A stretch of DNA of 64,000 nucleotides. It comes from Rhodocytophaga rosea (GTDB taxonomy: Bacteria > Bacteroidota > Bacteroidia > Cytophagales > 172606-1). Position 1 is the first letter of the stretch; the number at the start of each line of letters is the position of its first letter. Below the pieces are notes generated by a model. That model was not told where the DNA came from. It ran no database searches and saw only the letters and a list, made by a program, of their open reading frames with translations. Shown one piece after another: positions 1 through 7,974 of this stretch. The stretch is from contig NZ_CP048222.1 of assembly GCF_010119975.1 (NCBI RefSeq), positions 8,160,501-8,224,500 of the forward strand, read 5' to 3'. Made by a program: the position numbers and the translations under genes.

Positions 1-109
1 GAGACAAATATCAATTTTTTTCATGTGTGATTGAATAGATAAGCAGGGAGCAGTGCCTTATTGAAGTATTGACTAGTAGTTTTCAACACAGGTTAATGGC
101 TGACTGTTT

Positions 110-1210
110 TTAAACTTTATAGAAGGGAAGTTTTACAATTTTTGCTTTTAAAGGTTTATTTCGGATGCTGATATATATTTCTGTATCTGGTTTTGTATAC
201 GCCGTTTGTAAATAGCCCATTCCAATACCAGTCTGCAGCGAAGGTGATTGGGTACCAGAGGTAACCACTCCTATTTTATCACCAGCTTCATTTATAATGT
301 CATAATGACTCCTAGGAATTCCCCTGTCAATCATGGTAAAGGCCACCAGCTTTTTGTCTACACCTTTTTCTTTTTGAGACTGCAGGTTTGCCGCATTCAC
401 AAAAGGTTTATTGAACTTAGTAATCCAGCCCAATCCGGCTTCTAAGGGAGAAGTGGTATCGTCGATATCATTTCCATACAGGCAATAGCCCATCTCCAGG
501 CGCAGGGTATCTCTGGCACCCAGGCCAATCGGTTTGATTCCATAAGAAGCGCCAGCCTGAAAAATTTTATTCCAGATCTCCGGTGCATAGGCATTAGGCA
601 GGTAAATTTCAAATCCACCAGCACCTGTATATCCGGTTGCAGAAATAATAATGTCATCTACTCCGGCAAAGGTTGCTTTCACAAAAGTATAATATTCCAT
701 CTGCGCTAAATTCACAGTTGTCAGAGATTGAAGCGTCTCAGCCGCTTTTGGCCCCTGTACCGCAAACAGGCTGATCTGGTCAGAGATATTTTCCATCGCT
801 ACCCCTTCCCTATTGTGGGAAACAATCCAGTTCCAGTCTTTTTCAATATTGGAAGCATTCACCACCAGCATATATTTTTCACTGTTCAACTGGTATACGA
901 GCAGATCGTCTACAATTCCTCCGGTAGCATTGGGCAGGCAAGTATATTGAATTTTGCCGTTATAGAGTTTGGAAGCATCATTGGTAGTAACCCGCTGGAT
1001 CAACTCAAGGGCTTTGGGGCCAGAAAGCATAAATTCGCCCATGTGCGATACATCAAATACCCCTACAGCCGTACGGACTGTAGTATGTTCTTCAATATCA
1101 GATGAGTAACGGACAGGCATATAGTAGCCGGCAAAGGGCACCATTTTAGCACCTAAGCTAACATGCAGGTCATGTAAAGCTACTTTTTTGAGGGCAGTGG
1201 TTTCAATCAT
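110..1210 (-). CDS. gcvT: Aminomethyltransferase, glycine cleavage T protein
   Basis: This is the T protein of the glycine cleavage system: it transfers the methylene group from aminomethyl-lipoyl H protein to tetrahydrofolate and releases ammonia. The protein carries family blocks in order: the N-terminal [13 protein letters not shown] segment, the [12 protein letters not shown] block, [10 protein letters not shown] with the conserved acidic residues, the [11 protein letters not shown] block and the C-terminal GIPRSHYDI segment. At about 366 residues it has the usual length. I chose the ATG at 1210 because the nine residues encoded upstream of it do not look like family sequence. The gene stands alone here; the P and H protein genes are not in the window. 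Confidence 0.96.
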   Translation of the reverse strand: MIETTALKKVALHDLHVSLGAKMVPFAGYYMPVRYSSDIEEHTTVRTAVGVFDVSHMGEFMLSGPKALELIQRVTTNDASKLYNGKIQYTCLPNATGGIVDDLLVYQLNSEKYMLVVNASNIEKDWNWIVSHNREGVAMENISDQISLFAVQGPKAAETLQSLTTVNLAQMEYYTFVKATFAGVDDIIISATGYTGAGGFEIYLPNAYAPEIWNKIFQAGASYGIKPIGLGARDTLRLEMGYCLYGNDIDDTTSPLEAGLGWITKFNKPFVNAANLQSQKEKGVDKKLVAFTMIDRGIPRSHYDIINEAGDKIGVVTSGTQSPSLQTGIGMGYLQTAYTKPDTEIYISIRNKPLKAKIVKLPFYKV

Positions 1211-1547
1211 AGAATCACTTGGGTTAACAAGCCGCAAAGGTAAACAAATTCAGCACGAAGTATTAAAAAAATCCTCGCTTAATAATCAGTGATTTCCTAC
1301 ATGTCGCTCGGTTAACATCAAGTGAATCGTACCTAAGAAGGTTAGAAAAACTCCAACGGCAAAGGCCTTTGTAAAAGTAAACTAATCAGAAAATAATAGA
1401 ACTAACTTTTTTTAACCTCGTTAACTCTACACATACCGGACAGGCTTTATATTTTTTTGATATTTTTTATGCTTCTATACAGAAATAAAATTTGAATATA
1501 AGCCTGTACGGCAAACAACCATGTTTTTAACCAAAAATAATTCAGTT
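1211..1547. other. Intergenic region between gcvT and the OmpA-family gene
   Basis: About 340 bp of AT-rich DNA separating two divergent genes, so it should hold both promoters. I see no convincing Bacteroidota promoter pair (TTG with TAnnTTTG) and no hairpin or small gene. Confidence 0.5.
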
Positions 1548-2180
1548 ATGGCAGAAATTAATATTGAACCAAAAAAGAAAGGTTTCAACTGGCTATGGAT
1601 TCTGGGAATCCTGGCACTGGTAGGAATTGTAGGCTGGCTTTTATCCCGCGATCGAAATATAGAATCTGATGCTGCAGCGATGCGCAATGATGCCGAAACC
1701 ATTGAAAATGGCGTAAGTACCGGCGCTGCAGATATGTGGCGGGATGTAGATTTGAACGTGCCCAGAATAAACCATCCTGAAATTAAAATCAATTCCTCTG
1801 ATTTTGAGCTTCGGGGAAATGATATGTATACCGTGTATTCCATGGGTGAAAAGCTATTGTTTGATACAGACCAGGCTACTATTCGCAGCGATGCCAGAGA
1901 GAATCTCGAGCAGATTGTTGCCTCCATCGACCAGCGGTATGGACAAGGGCAAATCAGAATATATGGCCATGCAGATGCCAGAGCAGATGCGGAGCATAAC
2001 AAAGAACTTTCTCAGCAACGGGCAGAAGCAGTTAAAAACTGGCTGGTAACTAATGCCAGTATGGATGCTTCCCGTATTTCTATTCATCCGATGGGCGAAG
2101 CCGATCCGGTTGCTTCTAACCAGACCAAAAGCGGACAACAACAAAACCGCCGGGTAGAAATTGTAGCCATGAATCCGTAA
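1548..2180 (+). CDS. OmpA-family peptidoglycan-binding protein with N-terminal membrane anchor
   Basis: A single hydrophobic segment (WLWILGILALVGIVGWLL, near residues 11-28) follows a short lysine-rich cytoplasmic start. It suggests an inner-membrane anchored protein rather than a beta barrel. The C-terminal half is an OmpA-like domain: LLFDTDQATIRSDARENL, then GQIRIYGHADARADAEHN, ending in QQQNRRVEIV, the stretch that normally contacts diaminopimelate in peptidoglycan. The ATG at 1548 is preferred to the one at 1521 because it puts the charged leader directly before the membrane segment. The role is likely tethering the membrane to the wall. The gene next downstream, a stress-type protein, is on the same strand about 100 bp away. 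Confidence 0.85.
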   Translation: MAEINIEPKKKGFNWLWILGILALVGIVGWLLSRDRNIESDAAAMRNDAETIENGVSTGAADMWRDVDLNVPRINHPEIKINSSDFELRGNDMYTVYSMGEKLLFDTDQATIRSDARENLEQIVASIDQRYGQGQIRIYGHADARADAEHNKELSQQRAEAVKNWLVTNASMDASRISIHPMGEADPVASNQTKSGQQQNRRVEIVAMNP

Positions 2181-2277
2181 AAGCCTGCAAGCTACTATTA
2201 ATGGTAACCAGGACAACAAGCAGTTATACGCTGTCTGTTAATAATTATACCCTTCAACCCACTTAATGTAAAGAATT

Positions 2278-3651
2278 ATGTCACAAACAGTAATAGGAAT
2301 TTTCGAAAATGCAGGCCAGGCACAACAAGCAGTTCTCCACTTAATGAATAATGGCTTTGCACAGCATGATATAGATTTTTCCAGCCAGCAGGATTATACG
2401 AGTTCAACGGATACTTCGGATCAGGATAATATGTCCAGGCGTGATTTTTTCCGTTCCTTGTTTGATAATGAGCGGGAGGCGGAGAATTATTCCAGGGTGG
2501 CCAGCCGGGGTTCAGTTGTAACAGTACACGCCCACACGGAAGAACAAGCCAGCCAAGCCGCCTCACTACTGGATCAATATGGCGCAGTGGATGTAGATGA
2601 AAAATCTGATCAGTATAGCAATGAGTTTAATAATCAACGGGAATCTGATGCTTCCTCCACGACCAATCAATCGCTTCCTGTAATTGAAGAAAACATGCAG
2701 GTTGGCAAACGGGTGGTAGAAACCGGTGGTGTACGGCTCAGGAGCCGCATCTTTGAAAAGCCGGTAGAAGAAAAACTGCGCTTACGCCAGGAACATGTGC
2801 ATGTAGAACGCCATCCGGCAGACCGCCCTGCTTCTGAAGCCGACATCAATGCTTTTAAAGAAGGGGTGATTGAAATTAGGGAACAGGCAGAAGTTCCGGT
2901 AGTTTCCAAACAAGCTCAGGTGGTGGAAGAAGTTTCTTTAAGTAAGGAGGTAGAAGAACGTACAGAAACGATCCGGGATACTTTACGCAATACCGAGGTG
3001 GAAGTAGAAAACCTCTCCGGAAAAGGCCGGGAAGATGTAATTAGTTCAGCCAACACCTATACACCTACTGACACAACTTACTCTGAAGCCAATAGAACGT
3101 ATACTGACGCAGACGGATTTCATAATGAGTCCCGAGGAAATGAAAATCCGGATTCAGATGCTGGATTTCTTGAAAAATCTCACCAGGATTGGCAGGGTTC
3201 CTTGCGGCGTATGAAAGAGGTTGAAGATGATTACAAAGTATCTGATGAAGACCCCGATGTACGGGGATGGGATGTGATTGGCCGTGATGGAGAAAAACTG
3301 GGCGAAGTAGAAGAACTGATTGTAGACACTAGTGCCATGAAAGTTCGCTACCTGGATGTAGAAATAGATGATGACCTGACTGTTGCCGATGAGGATGACC
3401 GCCATGTGTTGATTCCGATTGGTGCAGTAAATCTGGATCATGAAAATAAGTTTGTGATCGCACCTAATTTAACAGACCAGTCCATTACCAGTATTCCGGC
3501 GTATCATGGAGAAGAAATTTCCAGGGATTTTGAGCACAAACTCATCTCTGCTTTTTCCCCTACCTATCAGCCTGGCTCCCTCTCCGACGAGAGGTTTTAT
3601 GAAGGCGAACATTTTAATACAAACCGGCTTTCCGGTTCCGGAAGAGTATAA
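2278..3651 (+). CDS. YflT-like / DUF2382 / PRC-barrel stress protein
   Basis: Three recognisable parts occur in order. Residues 1-100 resemble the general stress protein 17M/YflT domain (MSQTVIGIFENAGQAQQAV, with GSVVTVHAHTEEQASQAA). Residues about 140-245 are a DUF2382 (YsnF/AvaK) domain with VGKRVVETGGVRLRSRIFEK and HVHVERHPADRPAS. Residues about 325-410 are a PRC-barrel beginning DVRGWDVIGRDGEKLGEVEE. The linker is acidic and low in complexity. The protein has no signal peptide and is very acidic, as are cytoplasmic YsnF-type proteins linked in other bacteria to desiccation or general stress. The exact function is unknown. It probably ends its transcript at the hairpin just downstream. Confidence 0.85.
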   Translation: MSQTVIGIFENAGQAQQAVLHLMNNGFAQHDIDFSSQQDYTSSTDTSDQDNMSRRDFFRSLFDNEREAENYSRVASRGSVVTVHAHTEEQASQAASLLDQYGAVDVDEKSDQYSNEFNNQRESDASSTTNQSLPVIEENMQVGKRVVETGGVRLRSRIFEKPVEEKLRLRQEHVHVERHPADRPASEADINAFKEGVIEIREQAEVPVVSKQAQVVEEVSLSKEVEERTETIRDTLRNTEVEVENLSGKGREDVISSANTYTPTDTTYSEANRTYTDADGFHNESRGNENPDSDAGFLEKSHQDWQGSLRRMKEVEDDYKVSDEDPDVRGWDVIGRDGEKLGEVEELIVDTSAMKVRYLDVEIDDDLTVADEDDRHVLIPIGAVNLDHENKFVIAPNLTDQSITSIPAYHGEEISRDFEHKLISAFSPTYQPGSLSDERFYEGEHFNTNRLSGSGRV

Positions 3652-3674
3652 CAAAGACCATAAATAATGTAGAG

Positions 3675-3709
3675 CAAACAGCGATGAATTTAAAATTCAT
3701 CGCTGTTTG
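3675..3709 (+). terminator. Perfect 17-bp hairpin after the DUF2382 gene
   Basis: The two 17-base arms (caaacagcgatgaattt and its exact complement) are separated by one base and lie 24 bp after the stop codon. A T-rich stretch follows but no long U run, so it is either a terminator or a REP-like element. The core AGCGATG recurs in another hairpin at 30205-30233. Confidence 0.6.
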
Positions 3710-3828
3710 TGTTTATGCTAGTAACAACATTAAATTTCCGCTGTTACGCCTCTTAAATCACCCATCTGAGGTGAAAGCAATCCTTAATAATTAAATTCCC
3801 GCTTATACGCTTTCTCACATTCCCCTAT

Positions 3829-4328
3829 ATGCCTCTTCCCACGCAAAACCTCAACCGGAGTCATTTATTCATCTATCTGCCCTACGGACTTGTGTTTTAG
3901 CGGGTATCCCCGGCAGTTTATATAAACAAAATAAACCGGCGGCTTTAAAACCTGAACTGGTAAAAGAATTCGTAGTGGCTGCACATGGCAAGTTAGACAG
4001 GACACAGGAATTACTGCTTCAGGAACCTGGTTTATTGAATGCCACCTGGGATTGGGGAGCCGGTGATTTTGAAACAGGGCTAGGAGGTGCTTCGCATATG
4101 GGAAACCGGGAAATTGCAAATTTCCTATTAAGTAAAGGCGCCCGTATGGATATTTTTACAGCTGCTATGCTGGGTAAACTGGAGATCATTCAAACAATCA
4201 TAAAAATTTATCCGGATATGATTTCCTGTAAAGGGCCGCATGGTATTTCGCTATTGAAACATGCCAAAGCTGGCGGAAAAGAATCAGGGCCGGTGGTAGC
4301 CTTTTTAGAAACACAAGGAGCTAAATAA
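3829..4328 (+). pseudogene. Ankyrin-repeat protein with Tat signal, broken by a one-base frameshift
   Basis: The body, readable from about 3861, holds ankyrin-type helices (GLGGASHMGNREIANFLLSKGARMDIFTAAMLGKLEIIQTI) in a protein family I recall from Bacteroidota. No ATG begins this frame. An ATG at 3829 opens another frame that reads MPLPTQNLNR and then hits a stop at 3898. Adding one G near 3860 joins the two frames as NLNRRSFIHLSALRTCVLAG, a good twin-arginine signal, and gives about 166 residues. The gene therefore looks like an exported ankyrin protein disrupted by a single-base deletion or a sequencing error. Downstream it remains open to the stop, so decay is recent if real. A GTG start at 3975 is possible but would discard the signal. 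Confidence 0.7.
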
Positions 4329-4536
4329 TTTTCCCATGGACTCATTAAGCAAGTATGCTGTACTTGTCTGAAAGATATTTTAGTATATCCTATCGGTCGT
4401 AAAAAGTACTGATTAATAAACCTGTTATTACAAATTTGCGTAAGGCATATCAAGTAACCCCAATTAAGTAAGGTTTACCAGCACCTGAACTATTTGTTCA
4501 ACATGTAATAAACAATATTTTAGTATTCAACCATCT

Positions 4537-5703
4537 ATGTATCAATCCATTTATTCACCTTCCCGCAGGGGATTCATCAAACAAGCCAGTTATAGTTTAG
4601 GTATAGCAGGCATAGGCGGTGCAGCTGCCAACCCTGTATTCGCCAGCCAGAGTCTGGGAATGCCATCAGAAAGCGTCTTTCCTCCCGAGAAAAAAGCCGG
4701 CTGGGCAATCGTCGGATTAGGTAAATATGCCACTGAACAAATTATGCCCGCTTTTGCTGAGTGTAAAAAATCCAAACTGGTTGCCCTGGTGAGCGGCACG
4801 CCTGATAAAGCCAAAAAGCTCGCCGACCAGTATGGCGTAAATTCCAAAAACATTTATAATTATCAGAATTACGACAGCATTAAAAACAATCCGGAAGTAG
4901 ATATTATCTATATTATCCTGCCCAATAGTTTACATGCCGAATATACCATTCGCGGCGCACAGGCAGGCAAGCACATGATATCAGAAAAACCTATGGCCAC
5001 TTCTGTAAAAGATGCGCAGGCGATGATAGATGCCTGCAAAAAAGCAGGTAAAAAACTTATGATCGGATACCGGGCCCAATACGAACCATTTAATTTAAAA
5101 GTTATAGAAATGGTGCGTTCCAATGCCCTGGGGCAGCTAAAAATGATTACTTCTGATCATGGCCGGATTCTGAAACCAGAGGAAAAAGCGGATCAGTGGC
5201 GCATGAAAAAAGATCTGGCTGGTGGTGGTTCGCTGATGGATATTGGTATTTATAGTTTAAATGCCGCCCGTTATCTCACAGGCGAAGAGCCGGTTGAAAT
5301 TACCGCTATGATGCACAGTACCCCCAATGATCCACGGTTTAAGGAAGTAGAAGAAAATATGACTTTCCTGCTGCGCTTTCCCAGTGGCGTAATAGCCCAG
5401 TGTAATTCAAGTTATAGCTACCAGGAAGTAAAACGGTACCGGGTATTCGGAAGCGAAGCATGGCTGGATTTAGACCCTGCCACCGATTATTACCGCCATA
5501 CCCTGCATATTGGAAAAAAAGAGTCCAAAGAACAGATTTTATTAAAGGAAGGAAACCAGTTTGCTTCCCAACTGGATCATTTTTCGGAATGTGTGCTGGA
5601 AAATAAAGAACCGAAAACGCCCGGAGAAGAAGGCTTGCAGGACTTAAAACTGATGATGGCGATTTACGAAGCGGCGGCAAGTAAAGAAAAGGTGAAGGTA
5701 TAA
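4537..5703 (+). CDS. Gfo/Idh/MocA-family oxidoreductase with Tat signal
   Basis: The N terminus reads SRRGFIKQASYSLGIAGIGGAAA, a twin-arginine leader, so the folded, cofactor-loaded enzyme is probably exported to the periplasm. A Rossmann nucleotide-binding stretch follows (AGWAIVGLGKYATEQIMPAF), then the family's SEKPMATSVKDAQAMIDACK block, in which the EKP lysine is normally catalytic. The C-terminal alpha/beta substrate domain contains GGGSLMDIGIYSLNAARYL. Relatives oxidise or reduce sugars such as glucose-fructose or myo-inositol using NAD(P); the substrate cannot be read from sequence. At 388 residues it is a normal length. It stands alone before a strong bidirectional terminator. Confidence 0.9.
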   Translation: MYQSIYSPSRRGFIKQASYSLGIAGIGGAAANPVFASQSLGMPSESVFPPEKKAGWAIVGLGKYATEQIMPAFAECKKSKLVALVSGTPDKAKKLADQYGVNSKNIYNYQNYDSIKNNPEVDIIYIILPNSLHAEYTIRGAQAGKHMISEKPMATSVKDAQAMIDACKKAGKKLMIGYRAQYEPFNLKVIEMVRSNALGQLKMITSDHGRILKPEEKADQWRMKKDLAGGGSLMDIGIYSLNAARYLTGEEPVEITAMMHSTPNDPRFKEVEENMTFLLRFPSGVIAQCNSSYSYQEVKRYRVFGSEAWLDLDPATDYYRHTLHIGKKESKEQILLKEGNQFASQLDHFSECVLENKEPKTPGEEGLQDLKLMMAIYEAAASKEKVKV

Positions 5704-5750
5704 TTGGTATTCAAGCGCAATTTGTACTTCAACTTAACAGGGATTTTACC

Positions 5751-5785
5751 AAAACAAACCCAGGTAATAGACCTGGGTTTGTTTT
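5751..5785. terminator. Bidirectional intrinsic terminator
   Basis: Perfect 15-bp arms (aaaacaaacccaggt and complement) enclose the loop AATAG. A-rich and T-rich flanks on both sides allow it to stop both the Gfo/Idh/MocA gene and the opposing 43-residue gene. Confidence 0.85.
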
Positions 5786-5825
5786 GGTTTAGGATTAATA
5801 TTGGTTAAATCGTCCAGTTCTCTAA

Positions 5826-5957
5826 TTATTTAGAACTGGCTTTTTTCTCAGGCACACAGTTTGGAACCTTTTTTCCGTTTTTCTCTTTCATTCCTTCCTG
5901 CTTGTATCCATCCCAGCAGGGATCTTCTTTGGTTGATTTTTTCTTGGTAGCTGGCAT
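5826..5957 (-). CDS. Small lysine-rich protein with DPCWxGY and VPNCVP motifs
   Basis: A 43-residue reading frame starts at an ATG at 5957. It is strongly basic and contains EDPCWDGYKQEGMKEKNGKK followed by VPNCVPEKK. I recall this motif pattern (DPCW.GY...G.K.K.G.KVPNCVP) from short proteins in bacteria and phages, which argues that it is a real gene and not chance. The two cysteines and the tryptophan are the likely conserved positions. No function is known to me. It converges with the oxidoreductase gene and shares its terminator. Confidence 0.65.
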   Translation of the reverse strand: MPATKKKSTKEDPCWDGYKQEGMKEKNGKKVPNCVPEKKASSK

Positions 5958-6085
5958 AATTTTAAAATTGATACTTATCACAACTACGGATTTACAATCA
6001 GAATGTTATCCTATGGGCAAACAGTATACTTAATAAATGTGCAGAGAATAAGCAGATCATGTATGAGTTTTAATCCCATCTTTAT

Positions 6086-6694
6086 TTACTTCTGTTCTAA
6101 CTTTGCGATCAGTTTAAGTAAAGCATCCCGGTTCTTAGCAGATTTTATGAATTGGGGCAGTTTTAAGGCAAGCGTCCGGCGGCTGATGCCATTTTTCTCA
6201 CGTAACCTGGCTGCAATATATTCTTTCAAATACTGCAGGTGTTCCTTATTATAGGCCCATAATACATAGTCTCCAAAATCAGCCTGCAACCAGAGTCTGA
6301 GTCCGAAAACAGGGTCAGTGGGAATATGGGAAGCAGTGAACACTTTTTCACGCAAAGGTTTATAGGCTTTTTCCTGCTTGCAATGGGCACAGGTAATAAG
6401 CAGATTTGTGTACTTCACTTTGCTTTCCCTCACCCGTTCCTCTATCCATTTTCCACAGGCATCACACCGCTGGCGTACTACCAAATCCATTAAACCATAC
6501 CAATTGCCCTCTTTTTCGCTGTAATGGCATTCTGGACATTTCAATTCACTTTTTTTAGTGCCAGCATCCGTTTGCACATAGGCTCTTCGTTCACATTTAG
6601 GACAATGGACCAGAATATGACGAGAAAAGTCATGCAGCATTTGCGCCGTATCTGTAAATCTATGGCTACTTTTATCGGATTGATGTGCTTCCAT
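6086..6694 (-). CDS. Double zinc-ribbon protein of unknown function
   Basis: The first 130 residues hold four cysteine knuckles, HCPKCERRA, LKCPECHYS, QRCDACGKWI and ITCAHCKQE, enough to bind two zinc ions. The C-terminal part is predicted helical and basic (LREKNGISRRTLALKLPQFIKSAKNRDALLKLI). No signal peptide is seen, so it is likely cytoplasmic, perhaps nucleic-acid or protein binding. I recognise no named family. An internal Met (MLHDFSRH) is an alternative start about 18 residues in. It is transcribed divergently from the DUF2461 gene. Confidence 0.75.
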   Translation of the reverse strand: MEAHQSDKSSHRFTDTAQMLHDFSRHILVHCPKCERRAYVQTDAGTKKSELKCPECHYSEKEGNWYGLMDLVVRQRCDACGKWIEERVRESKVKYTNLLITCAHCKQEKAYKPLREKVFTASHIPTDPVFGLRLWLQADFGDYVLWAYNKEHLQYLKEYIAARLREKNGISRRTLALKLPQFIKSAKNRDALLKLIAKLEQK

Positions 6695-6871
6695 ATGCAG
6701 GCAAATATAGGAAATCAGCAGTCACGATGGACATACCTATAGGTTTTAACCTGAACGTTAGGCACTAGAGAAACTGAGGCATCAAATTCTTCCGGCAGAT
6801 TGAATCTAAAACCAGGATTATGTAATATTGGGGTTACGCTACATGATATATTGATTACTAACCTTTTTTTC

Positions 6872-7525
6872 ATGCAAGAAACCTTAAATTTTCTCACAGC
6901 TTTAAAAGAAAATAACCAGCGGGAATGGCTGGAAGCCCACAAATCAACTTATGAATCAACCAGAAAAGATTTTAGTGACTTCGTTAGCCAGGTGCTGAAA
7001 GAAATCATTGTTTTCGAACCGACGTTTGCTCCGCTTGAACCCAAAGACTGCATTTTCCGGCTGTACCGGGATGTACGGTTCTCCAAGGATAAAACTCCCT
7101 ATAAAACCAACTATAGCGCCTATTTTGCCGAAGGTGGACGGAAAAGCACCAAAGCCGGCTATTATCTGCACATTGAACCTGGTAATAAATCAATGCTGGC
7201 TGGAGGAATATATATGCCTATGCCTGAAGAACTCAAAAAAATACGTCAGGAAATTGATTATAACGGAGAAACATTTACCACTATTCTTTCCCAACCTGAT
7301 TTTGTAAAATATTTCGGTAAACTAAGCGGTTCAACCTTAAAAACAATTCCAAAAGGATATGCCGCCGACCATCCCAGTATTGAACTGCTCAAACACAAGG
7401 ATTTTACAGTTTTTCATCAACTCACCGATGCAGAAGTTGTAAAACCTGGCCTGCTCCAACATATTTCACACGTATGGAAAACTTTGAAACCTTTAAATGA
7501 TTTTCTAAACCAGGCGGTAGAGTAG
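6872..7525 (+). CDS. DUF2461 family protein
   Basis: The protein matches the DUF2461 (TIGR02453) pattern: MQETLNFLTALKENNQREWL at the start, then CIFRLYRDVRFSKDKTPYKTNYSAYF and YYLHIEPGNKSMLAGGIYMP. At 217 residues it has the family length. The ATG at 6872 is chosen because earlier in-frame codons encode no family sequence. The biochemical function of the family is not established. No signal peptide is present. It is separated from the next gene by an unusual repeat-bearing region. Confidence 0.88.
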   Translation: MQETLNFLTALKENNQREWLEAHKSTYESTRKDFSDFVSQVLKEIIVFEPTFAPLEPKDCIFRLYRDVRFSKDKTPYKTNYSAYFAEGGRKSTKAGYYLHIEPGNKSMLAGGIYMPMPEELKKIRQEIDYNGETFTTILSQPDFVKYFGKLSGSTLKTIPKGYAADHPSIELLKHKDFTVFHQLTDAEVVKPGLLQHISHVWKTLKPLNDFLNQAVE

Positions 7526-7974
7526 GATAACTACTTAATAATTGTGCATCAGCTCAATTAATTACATACAGCCTGAACACAAAGCAACAGTGCGGTAGGT
7601 GGTGTAGCAATAGCACGGACTTTTTTGGCCTTGTGCGTGGCCACAACCGAGCATGAGAATGCGAAGGCTGCCAACGAAGTTGATTGTGCGACGATTTTTC
7701 ATAACACGAAAAAAGTCTCTATTGGTGCTGCAACAACTACATTGGCTTGCTTCGGCTCTCGCCTCACAAATGTTTTGTTACTGGCACACAAAGCTGGCTC
7801 AAAGCTCTCGCTTTGCCACACAGTTTTAGCACAAGGCTCGCTCAAAAACTCTCGTTTTTGCCGTCTTTTGGGCAGGCAAAATAAAAGTAAGACGGCATAA
7901 GATTTTATTAACGCTTTATTAATCCACAATCTACTATAAAATATGTTCATTAATTAAATAGATTGCCAGTTACT
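7526..7974. other. 449-bp non-coding region containing a dispersed repeat
   Basis: The stretch is noticeably richer in G and C than the usual intergenic DNA here and includes short hairpin-prone blocks (for example around ggccttgtgcgtggcc near 7617). Open frames on both strands (7625-7900 plus, 7699-7950 minus) exist, but their sequence derives from the repeat at 7773-7896, so I do not call them genes. Confidence 0.6.
7773..7896 (+). repeat. Dispersed hairpin element, copy A (two tandem hairpins)
   Basis: This 124-bp element begins TTTTGTTACTGGCACACAA and ends AAAGTAAGACGGC; a 78-bp relative lies inverted at 62328-62405. Copy A carries two hairpins: caaagc-TCTC-gctttg at 7800-7815 and caaaaac-TCTC-gtttttg at 7843-7860. 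The loops are identical while the stems differ in a compensatory way. Copy B has only the first. The element lies between two genes in an untranslated region. Confidence 0.8.

Noticed and set aside
1475-2002. 175-codon frame antisense to the OmpA-family gene
   Set aside because: A shadow of the strongly supported coding sequence on the other strand.
7625-7950. Two overlapping frames around the dispersed repeat, with peptide similarity to frames near 62328-62501
   Set aside because: The similarity is explained by the shared DNA repeat; the two copies read through it in different lengths, and the hairpin is the conserved feature.
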